From positions 1 to 64,000 of the forward strand of contig NW_026516840.1 of the NCBI RefSeq assembly GCF_025766255.1: DNA of 64,000 nt. The letters are read 5' to 3'. A model generated the notes under the pieces. That model had not been told where the DNA came from and searched no databases. It saw only the letters and a list, made by a program, of their open reading frames with translations. Origin of the DNA: Zychaea mexicana (Eukaryota; Mucoromycota; Mucoromycetes; Mucorales; Lichtheimiaceae). Every line of letters starts with the position of its first letter. The stretch's first letter is position 1. Position numbers and translations under genes: made by a program. Shown one piece after another: positions 11,974 through 23,870 of this stretch.

Positions 11974-12632
11974 ATGGACACACAACCTAGTACGGCCAAA
12001 GTTGATCCTAAAACTGCTGTTGCAGGTGTTGTTGATACGGTCAATCGACGAGTATCAGGTATGTCGATTGTTAGAGTGAGATTGTTGATTGACTTGTTTA
12101 CTGATCTATAAAAAAAAAAACTTTTTTTTCTATCAATTGTTGTAGGCAAAGCATGGAAACTTCAAAAAACTGCCACAACTCGATCACAAAAAGCAAAGAC
12201 GCTTCGAAACTCTTGGGCTAAGCGATCAGCAGTGCGAACGAAAATTAACCAAGTCAAGGCACTTGAAAAGCAAATGAAGGACGAGAAACAAGCAGAAAAA
12301 GACGTAAGTTGTTCGAGCCTCCTTTCGAGAGGGAGTGGGCGCCGACTAGCTTTAACAGCGCGACTCGCTGCAAGTGATAAGTATCACTCACATATTTTTG
12401 GATGGGATACGCATGTTCAACAGAGAAAGCGAGCAATCACGTTGGAACGTAAAAAGATCCAGGAAGAAAAGGAACGCATGGAAGCTCTGGCAGCCAAGGT
12501 AATAAATTGATTTTTAAGGGGTGCATGGATGGATCATTGAGCGAATTTTATTAACGGACGCTATGATAGATGTCGGCAAAGCGCTTACAACGTCTTCGAA
12601 AGAGAGAGGCACGAAAGAAAGCACGAGTCTAA
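11974..12632 (+). CDS. CGR1: Cgr1, rRNA-processing / 60S ribosome biogenesis protein
   Basis: Four exons: 11974-12058, 12146-12303, 12424-12498 and 12570-12632, total 381 nt (126 aa), close to the roughly 120 aa of yeast Cgr1. The protein is small, basic and almost wholly helical. Family hallmarks are GKAWKLQKTATTRSQKAKTL, the SWAKRSAVRTKINQVKALEK block, the KRAITLERKKIQEEKERME coiled coil and the terminal KRLQRLRKREARKKARV. Cgr1 acts in the nucleolus in pre-rRNA processing toward the large subunit. All splice sites are GT-AG and keep frame. It is transcribed away from ADA3 across a 257-bp promoter. Confidence 0.93.
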
Positions 12633-14235
12633 AGATTACTACTGTGTCGCCCTTATGCTCAATGTACTATTATTTTTCTCTCTACTATACTATCGCATCA
12701 TCACTCTCTATTTTCTCTCGCCATTTGCATCTGTCGGTTTCATTCTATTTCTCTATCCCTACCTTGTCATGCATTTCCCAGCTATCCAACAACGATAATA
12801 CATAACAACATACGCATATATACATGTTACACGGTAACTGCTACTGTTATTGACAGCAGGGCAAAGGACTGCAAGGACATCTGGACAACGAGAAGACCCA
12901 GTGGGGCATTATATATCATATCTTAATGCTGAGGGCTTTTTTATGAACAGAGGGTAATTCAGGAGAGCATCGTTTGATAAGTGCTTCTATTACAGTGAAT
13001 AACTTCACTAACCAGGTAGAATTCTAATAACGGTGACTTGACACAGTCGGCGTTTGTGGATGGTGCCACATCTTCATCTGCATGCTGCGCTTCTTGCTTG
13101 TTACAGTCATGATGTTTGCACTCCCTTCCCCTCCCCCCAGTTAAGACTGCAAGTTCGTGCAGGATAAACACGCTTTTATCTAAAAGAGACGCTCTCATCG
13201 GTCCCCGTTGTCGATACAACGTTGCTTGTATCGATACTAGGAAGGGATGAAATTGTCAATGTATGTCAATAAAAAAAAGGTGCTTCTAATCAGTGCATGA
13301 CCGTGTTCCCCGAGTTTTTATGCGGGTTGGCACTTGCGAGTTGCTATGATAGTCCGCTGAAAAGACAAAATTTGCTAGTCCGCTTCAAGTGGGGTGCGTG
13401 CCACGGACGTCTAGAGCACGTATGTGCCACTTTACTCAAATTGGAACCGTTCTGCACGAACAAGGGCACTTGTATTCTCAAAGACAGTTGGGCTGGATTG
13501 ATACGGTGTGAAGTAGCCCACATTATAGCACAGCAGGCCCCGTCTGGATGGCTAACAGCAGATGTCAGGAATGGGGTTCTCCTACGGATAGAAAGTCAAA
13601 GATAGAAAGAGAACATAAGAGAACAGTTGAGAAGTGCCTGTGTGTGGTGTGCTATGCTTGCGGAGAAACACACGCGCAGCACACAGTCGAGTCAATAAAG
13701 TAATCCCACGCAGTAACAATAATAATAGCGCGTGCGTGATGCGGTGTGTGATGCGTGCCGCTTACTTGTATGATGATGCTGATGATGCATTACCACATTT
13801 GTAACAATCGGATCGCAACCCGTCGTCGTCGGCACAGCAGACAGGAGCACCACCAGCACCAGCACTAACATACTTAATAACAAATATATACAAGTCAATA
13901 CCGTGGCGCGCCTCTCTTCTTCCTTTCTTTCTCATTAACTCACCCCTTCTTTTCTCCTCACCATTATTACTTTTTTTTCTCGCTTTTCCCTTTCCCTTTC
14001 TCTTTTCCACTTCTTCCTTCACTCTTCCTTGGAATCATACGCACATATCAAGGGAAACGACTTTTAATCTCTGCATTCCACACTCGACATTGCCCCCCCC
14101 CCTTATTTTTATACTCGTCATTCTTTCGACATCTGGTACCGAATCGGTTCTCCTTTGCCCCCTCCCCCAGACAATTAGCAAAGACAACGACCGGCTCACT
14201 CTCACCTGGCTTCTTTCTACTAGCTCTTTACAACC
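12633..14235. other. Intergenic, CGR1 to PKA
   Basis: About 1.6 kb. The first part is pyrimidine-rich (CGR1 3' region) and the last 250 bases are C/T-rich, a typical leader for the kinase gene. A plus-strand 102-codon frame at 13297-13605 has no recognisable family and no splice context, so I do not call it a gene. Confidence 0.5.
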
Positions 14236-16390
14236 ATGCTTGATGGCAAATCTAACAATGCATCTCTACTGCTGGGGAACAACCATACTGTCTACTTGTC
14301 CAATCTACGTGCTTACCAGCAACAATCGCTACGATCCACAAATAATAGTCCAGCAACCACTGCAACAGGAGCGACAGGAACGACAGGAGGAGGAGCCACC
14401 ACCACCACTAATAAGCGGGCTTTACCAACTAATCATCCCCTGAACACCACCACTAATAACAACAACAACAACAACAACAATACGGCGCCTCCTCCACCTC
14501 CTTCGTCTGTTCCTGTGCAGCCCTCGTTGTATCAGCAGCAACAAGCCAAACGTCTGCAATACTATCACACACGCCCACCAGTCTATGTCGGTAACCCGTC
14601 CTTTGGATTGCAAGACTTTGAATTGCAGGATACGTTAGGTATATCACTTTTCTGCATGATATATCTCTGGCATTGCGGAGGAAGAAAACGAAAACGGGGC
14701 GGAGCTGCTTGCCTTGCGCTCTACTGCTGCCACTGGCATATACAATCAGAGAGGTGGCATGTAAGTGAATAGACAGCTGACAACCCACATTATTAATACA
14801 GGAACCGGCACCTTTGGACGAGTGTACCTGACAAGGTTCAGAACCACCAACAAATACTATGCAATGAAAGTTCTAAAGAAATCCGAAGTAGTACGGCTCA
14901 AACAGGTAAGACAGGAAGAAACGGGTTTCTTTCGTTGCTGCGGTTGTTGATGGAGCAGGTCTGGTTAAAGCCATCATCTACAAGGCGAGTTACTCATAAA
15001 AAATCCCATTTAGGTCGAGCATCTGTTGTGGGAAAAACAGATCTTGGCGTCGGTCCGATTCCCGTTCATTGTCGATCTGTGTGTATTAGCGTCTCTTGTT
15101 GATTTGTTTACGTGTTTACGTTATATTTATTCATGAGGCCTTTCTAAAATTAACCAAACAATTTCCCTCGTTCATCGGATCTATTCTATTGTGATCTGCC
15201 AACCATCAATCAACGATAACAAAATAATGACGATGTCGATACTAGGTTTTGCGCATTCCAAGACAACACCAATCTCTACATGCTGCTAGAGTATGTTGTG
15301 GGCGGCGAACTCTTTTCACACTTGCGACGAGCAGGTCGATTCACCAACGACATGACACGTTTCTACGCCTCTGAAATTGTACTCGCTATCGAGTACCTCC
15401 ACTCTAAAAACATTGTCTACCGCGATCTGAAGCCAGAAAACCTGTTACTGGATCACAACGGGCATATCGTCTTGACAGATTTCGGATTCGCAAAGCAGAT
15501 CGATGATCGGACATGGACGCTGTGTGGCACGCCAGAATATCTGGCCCCTGAAATCATTCAGAGCAAAGGACACGGAAAAGCTGTTGATTGGTGGGCGTTG
15601 GGCATCTTGATTTTCGAAATGTTGGCTGGGTAACTACTATCCGTACTGTTGCTACTTGTCCCCGTTTATCTGGAGCTCTCGCTAACTTGAAATTCTGATT
15701 TAGCTATCCTCCATTTTTTGATGATAACTCGTTTGGCATCTATGAAAAAATCTTGGCAGGACGTGTACAGTTTCCAAGTCATTTCGATGCACTTGCCAAA
15801 GATCTCTTGAAACGGCTGCTCGTCGGCGATCGGACAAAACGATTAGGCAATCTCAAGGTCAGTTTAGCAGTAAAATGTTGCCATTCTTGGTGACGAAACA
15901 TATATATATATATATATTACTTATCCATCGATAAGCGAAAAATTTCTTCTACCACAACAACACAATCACATGCTAAAATGACCGTTACTATTCTTGATGA
16001 TGATAACAACAGGGTGGTCCAGAGGATATCAAGCGACACAAATGGTTTAGAGGCGTGGATTGGATAGGCCTCTTGGACAAGACTGTTCGGGTAAGTTGTC
16101 ATGTGAAGCAAAAAGTGCCACTGTGCGCTGCACAACACACGGATATCATCATATTGTGTGGAAACGTAAGCGCATGCCGGTAACAATGGACCTGACTAAC
16201 AGGATGATATCGATAATAGGCACCGATTGTACCAAAATATCGTCACCCTGGTGACACTGGCAACTTTGAGAAATATCCTGACACTATTGCGACGGATCGA
16301 AACCCATCGGCTGACGGAGAAGACCCATACAAGAATCTGTTTGTCGACTTCTGCACATCCTCGTCTTCACCATCTTCACCATCCTCTTGA
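14236..16390 (+). CDS. cAMP-dependent protein kinase (PKA), catalytic subunit
   Basis: Seven exons: 14236-14638, 14802-14905, 15014-15078, 15246-15629, 15704-15857, 16013-16090 and 16220-16390. They sum to 1359 nt (452 aa). The first ~125 residues are a low-complexity extension (poly-Thr, poly-Asn, Pro and Gln runs) common in fungal PKA. The AGC kinase domain follows: glycine loop [14 protein letters not shown]-type lysine in YYAMKVLKK, catalytic loop [14 protein letters not shown] in LTDFGFAK, and activation loop [14 protein letters not shown] carrying the Thr phosphorylated in PKA. The C-tail ends with the hydrophobic motif FVDF and a short Ser/Pro tail. The kinase transduces cAMP signals controlling growth and morphogenesis, held inactive by a regulatory subunit not in this window. 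The paralogue number cannot be assigned. Confidence 0.95.
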
Positions 16391-17600
16391 ACAGACAAAG
16401 AAGAACACGCTCCACACATTCATCCATATCTCCCTTTCATGATATATCCTCAGCTACTTCGTTTAAATTAGTACGCAACAACAATAACCCTTTTATTTTT
16501 TTCGTTATCTCCTTCTTCTACTCCAATATCGCTGTTTATTTTCTCTTCTACGCATTATCTTTCCTTTTTTTTTCGTTTCTCTTACGTTTATCCCCAACCC
16601 CCACCCCACGCCATTTCTACTGAATCATGTATCTTCTACTATCCTTTCATCCATCCCCGTCATCTTTCTCTTTTCTTTTTTAATGAAATTTGCATCTGAA
16701 AATACCGCATACTCATAATTCCCTTTCTTCTACTTCTTCATTGTTCTTGCATAAAATCCATTTCGCTACTACGACTCGGTTCATATCAGTTTGCAGGGTG
16801 GCCCCGCTGTGCTACGCCCATTTTTACAGTTGTTTGCCTTCAGGGCGGTCGTCAAAAACTCACCTTTTGTTTTGAAGTCTTCAAATGCTGTGGGAAGTTT
16901 TTAAAAGCTTGTGGATAGCATCAATTTACTATTTTGGAATTTTTGACGGTGTTGGTAGAGCTGCTGTCGTTGATAGTCGACGACATAACGATCGTACGGA
17001 GCGAGCGGCTGTTGTGTTGGGTGAGCTCTTCTTCATTTCGGTTGAGCTATATTCCATTTGTTTTCTCATTTTCTTCTCGTGTATATGTGTAAGATATAGG
17101 TTAAGAATGAAGAAAGGGAAATTTAGCGTATGCCCATGTTTCAAGGAACTTAAAAATGCCCAAGCAGAAATAATTTTGCGTCATTGAGAATGAAGTTTCG
17201 CGTATAACTTAACCTTTTTACTCTGGGTTGTTAACCTTTGTTAACCTTTTCACTTTGGGTTGTTCAGCACAATGTCGGAAGGTAAAAGTAAGCTAACGCA
17301 TCCAGTAGGAGGTTTCGACTCACAGTCTTTTTTATCCACAAATAACAATAGAGACACTCGTACAACACGGAGGAGCCATCCTCACAACCGATGAAAATGA
17401 TCCTCATTCTTTACGCCGGCAGCAATCACTGACAGACCAGATACACCATCAAAAGATCAAATATTTCTCTTGAACACCATCTTCGCCCCTATCAAAGCCG
17501 AAGATCACCACTTAATCATTAAAACCGAGATAAACATCTATAACAGGCGAAATATCTATCTATATAATACCCTTGAAAAAAATAAAAAATAAAAGAAGGA
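16391..17600. other. Intergenic, PKA 3' region to duplication copy 2
   Basis: The first ~400 bases are C/T-rich 3' flank of the kinase gene. At 17205-17272 short repeats of TTAACCTTT and CTTTGGGTTGTT occur twice. No coding frame could be supported. Confidence 0.5.
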
Positions 17601-19627
17601 ACAACTTCAATTGGTTTATGCCCGTGCATGATGTGTCTGTTCCTTACAAGAAGAGCATCGTCTTATCATACCTGAGCACATATTGAAGACTCTTTAGGCC
17701 ATCAGACAATACTCAAGCTTAATTATGTAAATGAATTAATATTCTGCTGTTTGGTGCTTTGAAAATATTTTCGTCGTTATAATAATACTTGAAGCATTGT
17801 TTGGCAATAACAAAGCGCGTTGATGTTGTTCAAAACAAGTCTATAACCGTCTTCATATATATATATATATGCTATCGTACAAGCCGACTCTATTCTAAAG
17901 AAACGATGAGCACACATAGAGATAGTACAGGGATCTGGCCATCCAAGCAGGTACGTGTATGATAAAGTAAACCCAGACAGTTATACAAAGGCGGTTTAGA
18001 GAAGCTTTCAATAGTCGTTCTTCTATCCATAAAGTAACCAGTTTTCTACCTGCGAAATTTCAGGTACTTTGAAGAAAACACGTTTGCGCTGTTTTATACT
18101 CAGGAAACAGTATCTGGAGTGACGTTCACAGTCAAGGATCCATGTTGGTGGCCATATACTACTGATAAATTACCCGTGATAATTTCACAAAAGCATGCAT
18201 CACATCATACGTTACTTCTATTCTCGCACTGGAAAACACGACTTATTTACAGAAGATGACCTTTATATGATATCGTAGAGTAATGAACTTATATAGAGAT
18301 TTGGCTAAAAAATTCTCACCAGTACTACTGACTGATCACAAGTTACAAATGTGTGTGTGAAGTTAAGAGTAAAGAAAAATTGGCTTCCGACCACGCGGTG
18401 GATCAGCGAACGGATTAATGTTCGATGTAAAAGCTGTCTAGGAATTAAGAATGTTGTAATCTTTAAAAGATCGACTGCGGTGTACTCATGGTGAAGAAGA
18501 ACGTACGGAGAAGAAGGGGATTGTTGGATGGTGTATAGAGTTGAAATCATGCGCTGAGCATGTTCCAGTAAACGGCGGGCACGATGTTCTTGCGATTGTG
18601 TGATGGGATGCAAGTTTGCTTGGACGCAGGCACTGTGTGTGGGAGGAGGTGATGGGGAGGTTGTTTGGACAGCCTTGCTGATAGTCCGTGGTGATGGCTG
18701 TGGTGATGGTGGAGTAGATTGAGGTTGAGACGGAATGTTGTTGGCGGAAGCGGTGGCTCCCGCAGCGTGATAACAACTGGAGGTGTCCGTCTAATACGGA
18801 TGAAAAAGTGTTTTACTCAGGTGTTATATTGGCGACGTCAGTTGTTGGACGTGTTAAACCTGCGAAAATAAGAGGTACAAAATCACTGTGTTCGTCTTGG
18901 TGGACCAACAATTGCAAGTCGCTCCAGAACAAAGTAGGTTGAGAGTGCTTTTTGATGTAGTAAGGGTCGTTGCGTAGGCGTAAGGTTTTGCAAAGGTGTT
19001 TTTTTGAGGAATTACTGGCACGCTAAGAAAACAATTAAACTATGAGAGTTATGCAAAGAAATAGCGATTTACAAGTGGGTTTTTGAAGTTAACACTTTTT
19101 TTAGAAGGTCGAATGTGGTCCTATGTAAAGAAAGTTAAAGATGGGTTTCTAACAAGTCGATAATGGCAATTAATCCTTTACCACTGGGTAATTAGTGTTC
19201 TTATGTCTGCTAAAGCGTTTTTTTCGGAAACATTGCAGAGTGAGAAAGAGGAAGAAAACAGATGGAAGATAAAACCAGTAGGAAGTCGATCTTAATAGAT
19301 ATTTTATTGAACGGTTTTGCATTATTTTTATGATGATTGGAGGATTGAGCGAAATAGATAGAAACGACAAGGGTCTTGAGTGAGAGAATAGTTACACGAA
19401 CGGGGCACTATTAGAGCTGTAAATTGAATTGGTTGAAACAACGATAAGTACGCATAAAGTGAAAATATGTTGATGGGACTAGCTAGTGTAGATATGGTTA
19501 CGTATCAGTTTACTGTAATTTTGATTGGAAGAAGTTCAGCGAGAAACGGAACCACAAGGGTAAATGATGAGTGAATAACGACATACATGTGCCAGCGTTT
19601 GATATTATGATAGAAAGGGAAACGAAA
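17601..19627. repeat. 2-kb segmental duplication, copy 2
   Basis: Direct-orientation counterpart of 957-2965. It is about 18 bp longer, mainly from extra sequence near 18150. The left boundary falls between AAAGAAGGA and ACAACTTCAA, and the right boundary after GGGAAACGAAA. The copy 1 partner has different flanks on both sides, so the endpoints are well defined. No inverted termini or target duplication are seen. Confidence 0.85.
18305..19022 (-). CDS. Unrecognised two-exon gene fragment in duplication copy 2
   Basis: The upstream exon 19022-18879 (144 nt, 48 codons) lies between a TTTTCTTAG acceptor and a GTACCT donor and encodes RASNSSKKHLCKTLRLRNDP and WSDLQLLVHQDEHSDF. The downstream exon 18790-18305 begins after TATTAG in matching phase and encodes a Ser/Pro/Gln-rich linker, a helical block (QEHRARRLLEHAQRMISTLY) and a hydrophobic tail. 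No start codon is seen, so 5' exons are missing or further upstream in the repeat. No family was recognised. Conservation of the frame against copy 1, apart from its stop, is the main support. Confidence 0.35.
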
Positions 19628-20060
19628 ATTTGGTCTCGTTTGACAGTGAAACAGTGGCAAAGGAGAAAGTGAAGAATTGAAACCGGGTCAACGTTCCACC
19701 GGTTACCATGGCAACAAGCGTGACCAGAAACGGACAGCACGTATGCAATAGGGCGTTTCACGCTCCGACTGGCGTCGTCGCTAACTGCCTACAGAACGCC
19801 CTAAAACGGGACATGTTTTGTATATGTGTATCATTATAACAATGAAGGATATGTACATTTGTAATGTTACAGAGTTTGTCGAGGAAATAATATAACTAGA
19901 ATGGTGATAAGTTGCAGATTGTAGCACTAGATAGATGAAAGAAAAGGGCGCTTTGCATATGTTACAGGTAGAGATGACAATAGAGAGGAGAAACGGATAA
20001 AACAAAACAAAGTCTAGAGAGATCGAGGAGGAAGGGAGGACATACTGTCCTGATATACGG
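19628..20060. other. Intergenic, duplication copy 2 to alpha-galactosidase 3' end
   Basis: About 430 bases with no supportable gene. It is the 3' flank of the minus-strand alpha-galactosidase gene. Confidence 0.5.
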
Positions 20061-22689
20061 TTAAATCTTCTTATAATACCACAGCCGATGTCTGTGCTTG
20101 TATAATAATAATGTTGTCCGCAAGATCAAGCCACAACACACAACAATGAACAAGAGTTCCCAAAAGAAATCGGCGAGAACGCGCGTCAGTCTTGTCGTTG
20201 CCAAAGGATCACCAGATTCCCAGAATGACAAGCCAAAGACATTGTCAGTTAGAGATTCTTGTTGCTGTTCTGTTGCTGCTGCTGCTGCTGCTGCTGTATT
20301 AAAATCATCACCCTTGTTGTTACCACTACGCGGCGTGAGCTCAATATAGTCAATACTGGGTCCATATCCATTCGGATCATCAAACACGATTTCGTTCACG
20401 TCGTGCAAAGTGACGCCAATCGAGTATTCGCCAGAAGCGGTTGGATTTCGTTTGGATTTGAGAGACATCCAAAACGGGTCACCGTTATTCACGCGTATCC
20501 GTAAGTTCCATCGTCGTGTGAAAAAGTCGCCGCATGTGCTCCAGCTGAAACAATCCAAGTATCGAATCCGCATCGTGTATGTTCCTGGCGTCGTAGTAAT
20601 GTTGCGATATATAAGCGTGCCCGTCTGGGGTCGGTTCACATTGCCAATAGCCATCACGTACGCTCCTCCTGAGCATAAGGCACACCCTTTTCTCCGTGCT
20701 AATCCTTGTACAGCATTTTCTAGTCCTTCTGCCTCGTATCGCACAGTCGTCGATACTGATCGTGTTGTGGTGTTGGAAGAAGAAGAAGACGGATCATCTT
20801 GCTCTTTGGTTTCGGCAAGTGAAGTAGTAATGGCTGGTGTTGCTGGAGCTGTCAGGTTGTGCGACTGATGTCCGTGTGTAAGTTTATACATTGCACACGC
20901 ATGTGGTCTGAGCGTTTGTGCAAGAGTACTCGATTTGTTTAAATTAATCTCTTCTTGTGTCCACAGTTCGCGTGCATATCCGCCACTGTATCCCAGCACC
21001 GAGGAAACGTCTACAGTCAAATTTTGGGCGTAAGGTTTGTAGTTGACAATGACTACGGCTAAGCTGTTGTTTATCAATGGGCCGGCCCAGACATCATAGT
21101 CATTTGCTACGTGAATAACTCGAACGGCTGGTTTTCCTAAAGGGTCTTGCTAGAAAAGAAAATACTCCATATTAGTCCTTTATCTCCATGACCAAAGAGT
21201 ATATAGATAATAGAACTTACATTCACAGCAATGACTTGCTTGTTCGTCACTATATCAAAGAGCTCCTTGCGGACGTTCGTCAGGCTGTTTCCTAATATCA
21301 GTGGCGCCTTCATCGCCGCCCAAAGCGAAAAATGCGTTCTGGATTCGTCAACAGAGAGTATGCCATTCCCGATCTAAACAAATAACATTCCCGCACGTCC
21401 CTCATCGTATATTTAGCAGAATGCACTTCTTCTTCTGGTCTTACGAATTCCATTCCATCTTGTTCTTTAATCACAAGAGAAAGACGGGCCAGTATCTGTG
21501 CCATTCTAAGTCTGTGTATTACCTCCAGCATGTCTAGTAAAAATCGAACCAAATATTTAGTGATCTTGTGTAACAACAGAGCAGGAGAAAAGGGCCAAGA
21601 GTAAAGAAGAGTTTTACCTGGATCAGCCCAATGGCCGGGACCACCCAAGTGCACCACTTGCGAATGCACTTGAAGGATATCGACGATTGATTGCCATCCA
21701 TTGTAGATATCGTCGTGGGTGCGGAAACTATGGCCAACATCAGGCGCCCATTCCCACGTATTTTCGACGCCCCATGTGCAGACCGAGAAGAAAATGTCGC
21801 GACCTGCTACTCCTGTCTGCACCAAGGCGTCGCGCATATGACGAAACCTCAATAGTGCAGGAACACCTTCGTCATAGTTGCAATTATCGTACTAAACAGA
21901 CATTAAACAGCATTAGCTTTCTTGGCACTCTCAAACAAAAGTGACAACATACTTTGAGATAATCGACACCCCATTCCTTATAGCTGGCAGCATCGTTCTT
22001 TTCATAATCAAACGAAGCCATTCGTCCAGCACACGTTTTGCGGCCTGCACTGCTGTAGATACCAAACTTCAATCCTGGACCGGCGTCAGGCGTGTCAAAA
22101 CCAAAATAAAAACAAAAACAAAAAATACTTCTTCCGTCTCTGATTGCTGTTTACCTTTGGCATGAATATAGTCCGCCACGGGTTTAAGTCCTTGAGGGAA
22201 TGCCACAGGATCCACAATGATCGTGCCGTTGGCAGTTCTGTTGTTCGATTGCCAACAATCGTCGAGATTGAGGTACCTGTATCCTGCTGCCAAATAGCCT
22301 ACAATACAAATACCCGTGAGGCCCCCGTTTGCCGGTAAGCATGTCTGGTTCTTGTGATTATTTCCTCCGTTCTGCATGAACCTTTGACAAGGAGAACAGG
22401 GTTATGACGCACCTTCGAAAACCATAGAGTCGGCTGTTTGTTTGATGAGTTTGTCGTCGATACCACATCCATACTTGTTCCATGTATTCCTGTTTTGCAT
22501 ATCGTGCAAACTGTTTCAGCCATGATTGCTACGAACGAAAGAGTGATTGCAAACATACCAGCCCATGGGGGGCGTAGCAGCAAACGACGGCACTTTTTTG
22601 CCTGCTACTGCAGCCGTAGTACTTGGGCAAACAAGGACGATAACATATATGAAAAATACCCAAACCAGCAGGCGTCGGGACAATAACAT
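20061..22689 (-). CDS. GH27 alpha-galactosidase with C-terminal CBM35-like domain and membrane anchor
   Basis: Eight exons on the minus strand: 22689-22559, 22489-22413, 22298-22155, 22074-21953, 21891-21618, 21533-21523 (11 nt), 21373-21221 and 21149-20061. They sum to 2001 nt (666 aa). The start is the ATG of a clear signal peptide ([20 protein letters not shown]). GH27 motifs follow: [27 protein letters not shown], the nucleophile Asp in YLKYDNCNY (about residue 160), and the acid/base region WADPDMLE (about residue 250). The enzyme hydrolyses terminal alpha-1,6-galactose from oligosaccharides or galactomannan. A Thr/Ser linker (about 405-438) leads to a module starting VRYEAEG and ending SIDYIELTP, like CBM35. 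Unusually, residues ~632-655 form a hydrophobic helix ([20 protein letters not shown]) followed by a basic tail, suggesting a type I membrane anchor with the enzyme facing outward. The anchor is inference. Confidence 0.92.
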
Positions 22690-23083
22690 GGAAAGAATGG
22701 AAGAACAAGAAGAAGGAAAAAAAAATAATCAGATTTTGGTACGCATTATCCTAAAAAGAGCACTTTTTTAAGTTTTTTGTGTATCACCGTTGTCGGCTTT
22801 GCTTTATTTATACGAGCAACAATGTACAGTAGCACATATGCTCCTAAACACAGTCTTACCTCAATCCGAATGGCTTTGACATATAATACCTGCCGCGGTT
22901 CCTCCCAAGAACACACAAAACTCATAAAGCCTCCTTAATTTCTGTAGTGTATGCAAGAAAAAAACCCTTTTTCTTATACTTTTAGTAGGTTCCTCTCCGA
23001 TCTCTTTTTCTTCTTCTTTTTCTCTTTCTTTCTTTTTATACTCCATTTCACCTCCTCTATCCACAAATCCATCCGGATAAATA
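22690..23083. promoter_or_regulatory. Divergent intergenic region, alpha-galactosidase and Gln-rich gene
   Basis: The two start codons are 394 bp apart and face outward. The half near the plus-strand gene is C/T-rich, as seen before other starts in this window. No specific operator can be named. Confidence 0.4.
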
Positions 23084-23782
23084 ATGTCCCTGTTCGGCTG
23101 GCTCTTTCGGAGTCGCCGCCGACGTCCCGTCTCATGGTGCCTGTGGTTGAACAAAACGCAACACCACCAATATCATACGACAAAGAGGCGTGCTAGAAAA
23201 TCCGACGATACAATCACCGTAGCGAATGAAAACAATTGCACGAATCTCTATGACAACGACAAAGACGACGACGACAACAACAACTTTGATCAGGACCTTC
23301 TTTTTCAATGCATTCAGACGGCGTTGTTGACGACGAATACGCCAACTACTACGCCTCCTCAAAAACGCTGGTCGACCGGTATGTTATTAGTCAACTTTGA
23401 GGATATCGAGCAGTATTACTATTGTGAACAGTATCAGGAACAACAACAAGATCGAAGAAGGCAGCAACAGCAACAAGCATTGCTACAACTAGAGCGGGGA
23501 GCAAATGTTCATAATAGTACGACAAATCGAGCACTGGAACAACAACAACAACAGCAACGGACACGAACTAGGCGTAGATCATTTCGAGTGCAGAGCATCC
23601 CTCCCACTTGTGGCCACCATTTCTTGAATTCTATTCCAGAAGTTGTCGAGAATAACACCACCATCACCAACAGTTGCAACAGCATTAGCAGTATCTATCA
23701 TCATCAACAGCTGCAGCAACAACAGCACCAGAAAACGGTGCCGGCACAACCACCACACCAGCTCCCCATCCCCTTAACTTGA
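23084..23782 (+). CDS. Gln-rich intronless hypothetical protein
   Basis: A single open frame of 232 codons with no intron, starting at an ATG preceded by a pyrimidine-rich leader. The N terminus is basic and aromatic (LFGWLFRSRRRRPVSWCLWL). Then come an acidic Asp/Asn run, a more ordered part (FDQDLLFQCIQTALLTTN and KRWSTGMLLVNFEDIEQYYY), two Gln runs, an Arg-rich RTRTRRRSFRVQ and a His/Gln/Pro-rich tail. No family was recognised. The length of the frame, its ATG context and ordered islands favour a real gene. A regulatory role is conceivable but not shown. Confidence 0.55.
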   Translation: MSLFGWLFRSRRRRPVSWCLWLNKTQHHQYHTTKRRARKSDDTITVANENNCTNLYDNDKDDDDNNNFDQDLLFQCIQTALLTTNTPTTTPPQKRWSTGMLLVNFEDIEQYYYCEQYQEQQQDRRRQQQQQALLQLERGANVHNSTTNRALEQQQQQQRTRTRRRSFRVQSIPPTCGHHFLNSIPEVVENNTTITNSCNSISSIYHHQQLQQQQHQKTVPAQPPHQLPIPLT

Positions 23783-23834
23783 GCAAAGAAAAGAAAACCC
23801 TTGAATGTATAGAAACGGATAATGGATTCACCCT

Positions 23835-23870
<36 letters not shown>

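Noticed and set aside
12304..12423. Possible snoRNA in CGR1 intron 2
   Set aside because: No convincing C/D or H/ACA boxes could be paired.
13297..13605. 102-codon plus-strand frame between CGR1 and PKA
   Set aside because: No family, no splice context, odd composition; a chance open frame is likelier.
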